Source: Hirsutella rhossiliensis | Lineage: Eukaryota; Ascomycota; Sordariomycetes; Hypocreales; Ophiocordycipitaceae | Reading direction: 5' to 3' | NCBI RefSeq assembly: GCF_020360975.1 | Contig: NW_025408670.1 | Coordinates: 3,844,001-3,908,000 of the forward strand | Length of the DNA: 64,000 nt | In this document: one piece after another, positions 58,447-64,000 of the stretch | Position numbering within the stretch: position 1 is the first letter of the stretch | Layout of the letters: the number at the start of each line of letters is the position of its first letter | Made by a program: the position numbers and the translations under genes | The notes under the pieces: generated by a model | What the model was told of the DNA's origin: nothing | The model's database searches: none | Seen by the model: only the letters and a program-made list of their open reading frames with translations

Positions 58447-58857
58447 GACGAACCATCATCCAACAGCACTGTGCGTCGTGGCTTCACCGCCCGCCCTCCC
58501 GAAACCCAAAGTCCCCCAACACTCCTCGCCCTTGGTTTTTTTTGGCACCCCGATCCCCTCTCCGAACCTCTCTCTCCCTCTCTGTTATCCGCCAATCCCC
58601 CGTCCATTGCCCCTTCGCGCTCGCATTAACCGCCGACACAGAGCGCGCTCTCGGCCCGCGTCGTCGCTGCTGTCTGCCCCCTTTTAGTATCGTCGCCCAA
58701 TCATCCTTGTTAGACGCGGCAAAAATCTGTCAGGCGACGGTGCCGAGGTACAGCCCCAGGTACCGGGTACCCTCGCGTACCGCCACGCTCCCGCCGCCCG
58801 CCGCCGGTACCTGCGGCGACTCTGCTTACACGGCCCCTTGCTGTGGCACCAGCCACC

Positions 58858-59946
58858 ATGACGAGGCGATACCACCACATGTCAAGCAGGTGCGAGCAGC
58901 TTCCTCCTTATCTTATCGCTACTCTTCGTTGCTTTCCATCTTGACCGCCTCGTCCATTGTTGACTCGATTCATCCTCCACAGCCGCGAGCTGCACGTCGT
59001 CGTCCTCGGCGCAGGTTCGTCGTCCAAGCCCTGTCTCTTCTCCCCGGCCCTCCTGACGATTGGCTTCCCCAGGCGGCGTCGGCAAGAGCTGTCTCACCGG
59101 TCAGTCGCGTCCCCCGCCGACGCCCGCGCAAGACTCACACGGCGCCTCTACAGCCCAGTTTGTTCACAATGAGTGGATCGAGAGCTATGATCCTACCATT
59201 GAGGACTCGTATCGCACCCACATCCAGGTCGACGTCAGTCTGCTTCCTCCCCGACCACTGCCGGGAGCCCTCCTCTAACCCATTCGTCCTGCAGGGTCGC
59301 CAGGTCGTGCTTGAGATGTGAGTCCCCCAGCAGCCCCAGCCCTTCCCTCCAACTAACCCCCAAAACACAGCCTCGACACTGCAGGCACGGAGCAGTTCGG
59401 TAAGCCGCTGCCTCGTCCTCGCCACTTGACCTCGAGCCCCTTCATTGACCCTTAACCCTTATAGTTGCCATGCGGGATCTCTACATGAAGACGGGTCAAG
59501 GCTTTCTCCTCGTCTTCAGCATCACCTCACCCTCGTCCCTCAACGAGCTGGCCACTCTACGCGAGGAAATCATCCGCATAAAGGACGACGAAAACGTTCC
59601 CATGGTCATTGTCGGCAACAAGGCTGACCTGGAAGAGTCTCGCGCCGTCCCCCGGGCCAAGGGCTTCTCCATCTCCCAGCGCTGGGGCGCCCCCTACTAC
59701 GAGTCGAGCGCCAGGACGCGCAGTGAGTCATGTCCCCGCCCACCAGGAGCTTTCGCTGACCCCTCGACAGCAAATGTCGACGAAGTCTTTGTCGACCTGT
59801 GTCGCCAGATGCTTCGCAACGACGACCACCACCTGTCGTCAACATCCGACGGCGGCCTCAAGATGGATCCCATGCGCGGCTCCCACAAGCGCAACCGTCG
59901 CATACGCATCAGAGACCACAACCACCCACGTTGCACCATCCTCTAA
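58858..59946 (+). CDS. RSR1: Rap/Rsr1-type small GTPase (KREV-1/BUD1-like)
   Basis: Eight exons: 58858-58889, 58983-59014, 59073-59099, 59154-59233, 59295-59317, 59371-59399, 59465-59722, 59771-59946, giving 218 aa. Present are the P-loop GAGGVGKS (20-27), switch I YDPTIEDSY (42-50), DTAGTEQF (67-74), NKAD and ESSART, and a C-terminal CTIL box, whose final Leu points to geranylgeranylation. Thr in DTAGT instead of the Ras Gln is typical of Rap. In yeast Rsr1/Bud1 selects the growth site through Cdc24/Cdc42; in moulds the orthologue guides hyphal polarity. Several exons are only 23-32 nt, so automatic gene calling could miss this gene. The ATG at 58858 has a GCCACCATG context; an in-frame ATG at 58879 would give a start closer to relatives. 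Confidence 0.93.
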
Positions 59947-60763
59947 CAGCAGCACCCGGCTCCAGGCAGGTGACAAGAGACCGCTCCGACCTTGACCCTG
60001 CGATGCGAAGGCTGTGGCACTGCAGACCCTTGACAGGGGCCCAGGGGCCGGCCCGTCTTATATGAACGGGACGAGATCGGGCTACGAGCGGGTCGCATCG
60101 CCCTGCAGGGGCATGTTTGACAGTCGCATGGTTTCCCTCCCTTGGACTCACCTCCGACTCACCTCTCTGCCTTGGTCATCTGACCCCCTTAAGAGTCGGT
60201 GTCCTGCCGAGCTGCCAGGCGGGCGGTGCCGCCGTCCTGGGAGCAACCGGAACAGGACGCCATCTCCCACGGCAAGCCGGACAGGGCATGCCAACCCAAC
60301 AAGACGTAAAGCCAGGGGGGGGAAGAAAGATTTTAGGACGGGACTCGCCCCAGACCCAGAAAGGCGAAAAATACGGAGGAACGCAAGACCGCAGACCTGC
60401 CGAAATGGGAACACGATGGCGTACGCGGCGTTCAAAGACGGATGGCATGGGTTTGGCAGCGCCTCTTGAATGGAATGTTTCGCTCTCACCCCACCCCACA
60501 CCGTTCTTTTGCCGTTGACTTGTCTGCTGCTGCTTGGCGCGATTTCCTGCCTCTGCTACATGGCGAGCCAAAAACGGCCGGGCCATTGTCTCATCTCTTG
60601 CTTCCCAGTCAGGTGAGCTCCTGAACCCTGGACTCGATATCAGATGTCATGATCCAGCGCGTCACCGGGATGGCCTGACGGCGCGTTGCCACGACGAAAC
60701 AAATATCTCCTCGATTGAAGGGGATTCGGTCCGGCTCGGCTCCATGCCCGACTGGCCGTGCCG
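59947..60763. other. Convergent intergenic region
   Basis: 3' flanks of the GTPase gene and of the reverse-strand SDR gene. No gene is recognised. Coding-like open frames on the plus strand here and beyond are the antisense of GC-rich coding DNA. Confidence 0.55.
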
Positions 60764-61819
60764 TCAACTCCGGCGGAATATGCTCCACAGGTCGCGTATC
60801 CACGCCCAAGAACCCCGGGCCGTAGCTATGACGTTGAGCAGGCGCACGTAGCGCCAGGTAAAGGTCTCGACCTCGTCGTAGTCGTGAGCGTAGCACTCCC
60901 ACGCCGCCCTGCCCTGGCCGTGGCCCTCTGCGTCGGCGACGGGGATCTCGCCGGGCGGTGCGGACTTGAGGCGGGGCCCGACAACGAGGGCGCGGCCGGC
61001 GACGGAGACATCGGCGATGAGGCGGGTGGCGGCGTCGACGACGTCCGGGACCGAGGCCGGCCCCGCGCTGCCGGCCAGGTAGGCCGCCTCGATGAGGGGC
61101 TGCAACATGCGGGTGCCGCCGACATAGTACGGGGCGACCATGTTGACGCGGATGCCGTAGCGCAGGGCGGCGGTGCCGCGCAGGGAGCGGAAGAGGCCGG
61201 CAACGGCGTGCTTGGACATTGTGTACTGCGCCTGGCCGGGCAGCGGCACGATGGAGGCGAAGGAGCCGACGAGCAGGAGGCACCGGTCCGGGCGCGGGTT
61301 GCGCGCCAGGTGGTGCAGGGCCAGGTGGGCCGTGTAGGCGACGCCGACGACGTTGACGTCGAGCACGGCGGTGCTGGGGCGGGGGAGGGTGCCGGGCCCG
61401 GGGCCCGCGTCGGCGGCGACGGGCTCCTCGAAGCGGATGCCCTCGTCGACGAGCAGGACGCCCGCGTTGGCGACGACGACGTCGACGGCGCCGCGCGGGC
61501 TCGTGGCGACGGCCGCCTCGAACAGCGCCACCTGCTGCGCCCAATCGGTCACGTCGCAGCGCCGGTAGACGCACGCGGCAACGGCGGCGTCGTCGCGACG
61601 GGCGGCGCGCAGCCCCGCGACGAGGGCCTCGCCGGCGGCGTCGTCGACGTCACCGACGACGACGTGGGCGCCGTGCGCGGCCCAGGCGGTGGCCATGGCG
61701 GCGCCGAGCCCGCGCGCGCCGCCCGTGATGACGATGGTCTTGCCGCGCAGCGCGCTGGCGGCATAGGGCCTGGAGACGTCGACGGGGGCGGATTGGCGGA
61801 TGGTGGCGCGGGCGTCCAT
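60764..61819 (-). CDS. Short-chain dehydrogenase/reductase, classical type
   Basis: A single exon on the reverse strand, 351 aa from the ATG at 61819. The NAD(P) motif is TGGARGLG (32-39), followed by an acidic residue after strand 2 (VVVGDVDD, D57) that favours NAD(H). NAG is at 118-120, the catalytic serine at S186 (LVGSFAS) and YTMSK at Y199-K203. A 30-residue Pro/Gly-rich insert (about 132-150) sits before helix alpha-E. The C-terminal 90 residues include a YVRLLNVIATARGSW segment and a basic end (WSIFRRS). The layout recalls fungal dehydrogenases acting on secondary alcohols of lipids or metabolites. The frame stays open upstream to 62266, but the ATG at 61819 starts the conserved length. 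Very GC-rich, so long false frames appear on the other strand. Confidence 0.88.
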   Translation of the reverse strand: MDARATIRQSAPVDVSRPYAASALRGKTIVITGGARGLGAAMATAWAAHGAHVVVGDVDDAAGEALVAGLRAARRDDAAVAACVYRRCDVTDWAQQVALFEAAVATSPRGAVDVVVANAGVLLVDEGIRFEEPVAADAGPGPGTLPRPSTAVLDVNVVGVAYTAHLALHHLARNPRPDRCLLLVGSFASIVPLPGQAQYTMSKHAVAGLFRSLRGTAALRYGIRVNMVAPYYVGGTRMLQPLIEAAYLAGSAGPASVPDVVDAATRLIADVSVAGRALVVGPRLKSAPPGEIPVADAEGHGQGRAAWECYAHDYDEVETFTWRYVRLLNVIATARGSWAWIRDLWSIFRRS

Positions 61820-64000
61820 GGCTGGCTGCCTGGCTGTTTCGGGGGCTTGCGGCGTGCTGCCTTGCGTGGTGCGCCGCTTCTTTGCGCGCCGCTTCTCGAT
61901 CGCTCCTTTCTCGATCGCTCCTCTCTTGCTGCCCCGTGGCTTGCAGGTGAGCAGGAGACGAGTCATACACGTCCAGAAACAAAAAGGAGGCGTGTGGAAA
62001 CGGGCCCCCCTCCCCCTTTCCCTCCCCCCTCTGCCCCCCTTTCGAGCCCGCGCCCCCTGTCCCCTCTCGCTGCCTCGTCCACCCGCGCTGTGAGCACAGT
62101 CTGGGATCCCAATGCGAGGCGAGCAGTGGACAGGCTTTAATCTCGGGGCAAAGTCAAACCAAAAGCCATAGCAAACGAACGCCGGAACTCCCGCTCGGTG
62201 GCCGGACTGGCTGGAAAAACTCCCACCAACCAGAGGCGAGCGATGCCGGCGCCGGCGTCTGGCCAATCACGGCGCCTCCCTGCAGCCCTCGACCAAACGA
62301 GCCCTCCCGTCGTATGATGATGCATCATGCCGCAGCTTGCATCATCGGGTTCTAGACCTGCTTCCGGCCGCAGAAGTCGCTTTTGTTGTTTTGCTTGGAG
62401 CCCGCTGCCTCTGTGCCACCACCGTGGTTGATGTGGTTCATCTGATAAACTGCACTTCTCCTTGAAGCAAAGTCACAAAGGGGGGGGGGCTGTCCAGCAA
62501 GAAGGACACGGAGCTCTGCGTGCCAGCAGGCAATCGTCGTCTTCGTCGCCACGTTCGTCGTCCATGTTTGTCTGAACAGGGTAAAGCACGACTTGGACGT
62601 ACGTACTGTACGGCGTAAAGTACTGGCCTGATGCTGGAGACGAGGCTTCTGCCCATCTACTTGGATGCAGCCAATCATCCTCCTTGGTCCGTAAGACTTG
62701 GTTGGCATGCCCCGTGCATACCCGCACACTCCGTCCACATCTACCGAGCAATGCACTTGCTTTGTGGGCGACTTCGTTTTCAGTTTGAGTCTGCTTCCAG
62801 CCCCCGCAGTCCAGCCGGCTTTCTTCAATGACGCGGTGAATCGCCCGTCGCACACACACTGCACGCTATCGCCAGGCTGTGCTTCGTACTTGGTGCTCGG
62901 TACTTGATAGACTGCCATCCACCGCCGCGCCTCGAGACCAAGGTGATTCCGTGGAGCGCCCACTGTCCGTCCTCATCGCCTGGACTGGCGTAGGCGGCTG
63001 CTCCTCCAGGGCATGCTGCAGCGGCCCGGAGCATTTCTTGGAGGGTCTATATATATACACGTGTGTGGGTGTGAGCGTGTGTGCGTGTGTGTGTGCGTGT
63101 GTGCGCGTGCGTGCGTAGGTGAATGGGGGTTTGTGCGCACCCAAGGGAAGCCGTGTGGGCTGCCTGCAGAGTATCCATCTGAACAGCCCCGCGGAGACTG
63201 GGACACACACAGAGATGGTGCGTGAGCGGCAAGGCTGACTGAATATGGCGGAGGGTAGGACAAGAACCACTGCATGCCTGCACCGGCCGCTCCTCAGAGA
63301 GCAACGTCACCATGCCGCGCATCCAAGCGGCACGGTAGACGAGCCAGGTCTGGAGAGCGGAGGGCCCTCCGACACGCCCTGCCATGTACTGTACGGCGCC
63401 ACCTGTACAGAGGACAACGAGCTCAGCGTGTCTCGGCAGGCAGCGACGTCTCCATCGAGCCACGCACTCCAAGTCCCGAGTACGAAGCCGTCACCTCCTC
63501 AGCGAGGCCATCCAGCCCCATGGCAAGGGGGGCCAAAGGGAAGCTGAGCTGCCAAGCCCCATGCCGCGAGGGGTACCTGGTATCCGAGGTCCCGGTCGCC
63601 CGTCTGCGTGCCCCGATTCGTTCGCTAGCTTGGATCCCCAACCCGCCGCCTCAGCCACCGCCGGTGAACAGGGTCGTCCGGGGGCCTGTTCTGCCTGCGG
63701 GCTGGCAGGGCGAGGCAGGAAACGAAGGCGAGTCCAGAACCCAACATGGTCGGGGAGCAGCGGAAGAGGATCTAGAGACTTGCCATTGCTGTCGGCGAGT
63801 CCCCGAGCAACCGGACTTGGATGTAGAACAACCGCCGGCTCCAGGGCCGACCAGGTCCTTACCTTGGCCAGGAAAAGCCGGACTGCGGCAATCCATGCCA
63901 AGCTTTCACTACGGATGCAGCAGTGCGTTAGCCGCGTCCCAGCAACCAACAGGTTGGCGAGCCGGGGGGGCGTGTGCGTGCGACAGGACCCGCTGATTGG
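61820..64000. other. Intergenic region to window end
   Basis: The first 500 bp are the upstream region of the SDR gene. No gene is supported in the rest. A GT-rich microsatellite lies at 63050-63117. Any gene at the right edge would be cut off by the window. Confidence 0.5.
63050..63117. repeat. GT/GTGC-rich microsatellite
   Basis: ATATATACAC then GTGTGTGG/GTGTGTGC units up to GTGCGTGCG. Alternating purine-pyrimidine, so it could adopt Z-DNA; likely length-variable. Confidence 0.85.

Larger units (their letters stand above)
54974..58857. other. Long intergenic region between EFR3 and the Rap/Rsr1 GTPase gene
   Basis: About 3.9 kb without a gene I can support. It contains simple repeats: TCC units (57121-57144), TTTC/TTC units (57798-57835), CCAT units (58404-58446) and short palindromic GGGCCCCAAAAAGGCCC units (58304-58362). 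Pyrimidine-rich tracts at 58540-58600 are probably the GTPase promoter and leader. Confidence 0.55.

Noticed and set aside
60758..62140. 460-codon plus-strand open frame opposite the second SDR
   Set aside because: Same GC-driven antisense effect. The reverse strand carries the complete SDR motif set.
61820..62266. Upstream in-frame extension of the second SDR
   Set aside because: The extension is Arg/Gly-rich low-complexity sequence with no good start codon context. The ATG at 61819 fits family length.
1..64000. CRISPR arrays, bacterial operons, rRNA genes
   Set aside because: The DNA is fungal nuclear. Tandem repeats seen are minisatellites or microsatellites without spacer structure, and no rRNA-like sequence was seen.

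Overview
The window is nuclear DNA of a filamentous ascomycete, most likely a Sordariomycete and perhaps Hypocreales. The evidence is many short GT-AG introns (mostly 50-110 nt), fungal-type families (CFEM-like and other GPI-anchored wall proteins, yapsin-like protease, CYP58-like P450, LaeA-like methyltransferase) and decayed genes whose stop codons fit repeat-induced point mutation (RIP). The order is an inference from gene style only.

Layout. 3.0-5.5 kb: a repeat-rich GPI-anchored CFEM-like wall protein. 6.3-8.6 kb: a peroxisomal-type acyl-CoA/4-coumarate-CoA ligase (reverse). 11.1-12.9 kb: a GPI-anchored aspartyl protease (reverse). 15.1-22.4 kb: a compact oxidative group made of a P450 (reverse), divergent from a membrane short-chain dehydrogenase and a Baeyer-Villiger-type flavin monooxygenase (both forward). 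22.6-23.8 kb: the mitochondrial F1-ATPase assembly chaperone ATP12 (reverse), a core gene.

23.8-46.5 kb is a gene-poor accessory island with AT-rich stretches between the core genes ATP12 and SEC21. It holds decayed genes (membrane-protein relic, RIP-like pseudogene, dead metallophosphoesterase, ABC-transporter scrap), one unrecognised two-exon gene, a probable terpene-synthase-like gene (30.1-32.1 kb), a CYP58-like P450 (34.2-36.0 kb), and a methyltransferase gene split by a complete 3.1-kb hAT transposon with 20-bp terminal inverted repeats and a perfect 8-bp target duplication (38.1-41.2 kb). A small cysteine-rich GPI protein lies at 42.6-43.1 kb. The cyclase-like gene, P450 and methyltransferase look like a small terpenoid cluster with its tailoring methyltransferase knocked out.

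46.5-62 kb is core genome again: SEC21 (gamma-COP), EFR3 (plasma-membrane PI4-kinase scaffold), a Rap/Rsr1-type GTPase with seven introns, and a short-chain dehydrogenase (reverse). These serve vesicle traffic and polarity. Intergenic spaces are long (up to 3.9 kb) and carry only simple repeats that I can identify.

Gene models were built by hand from splice signals and frame continuity. All joined exon lengths given as protein lengths are multiples of three, except where I state that the structure is unresolved.
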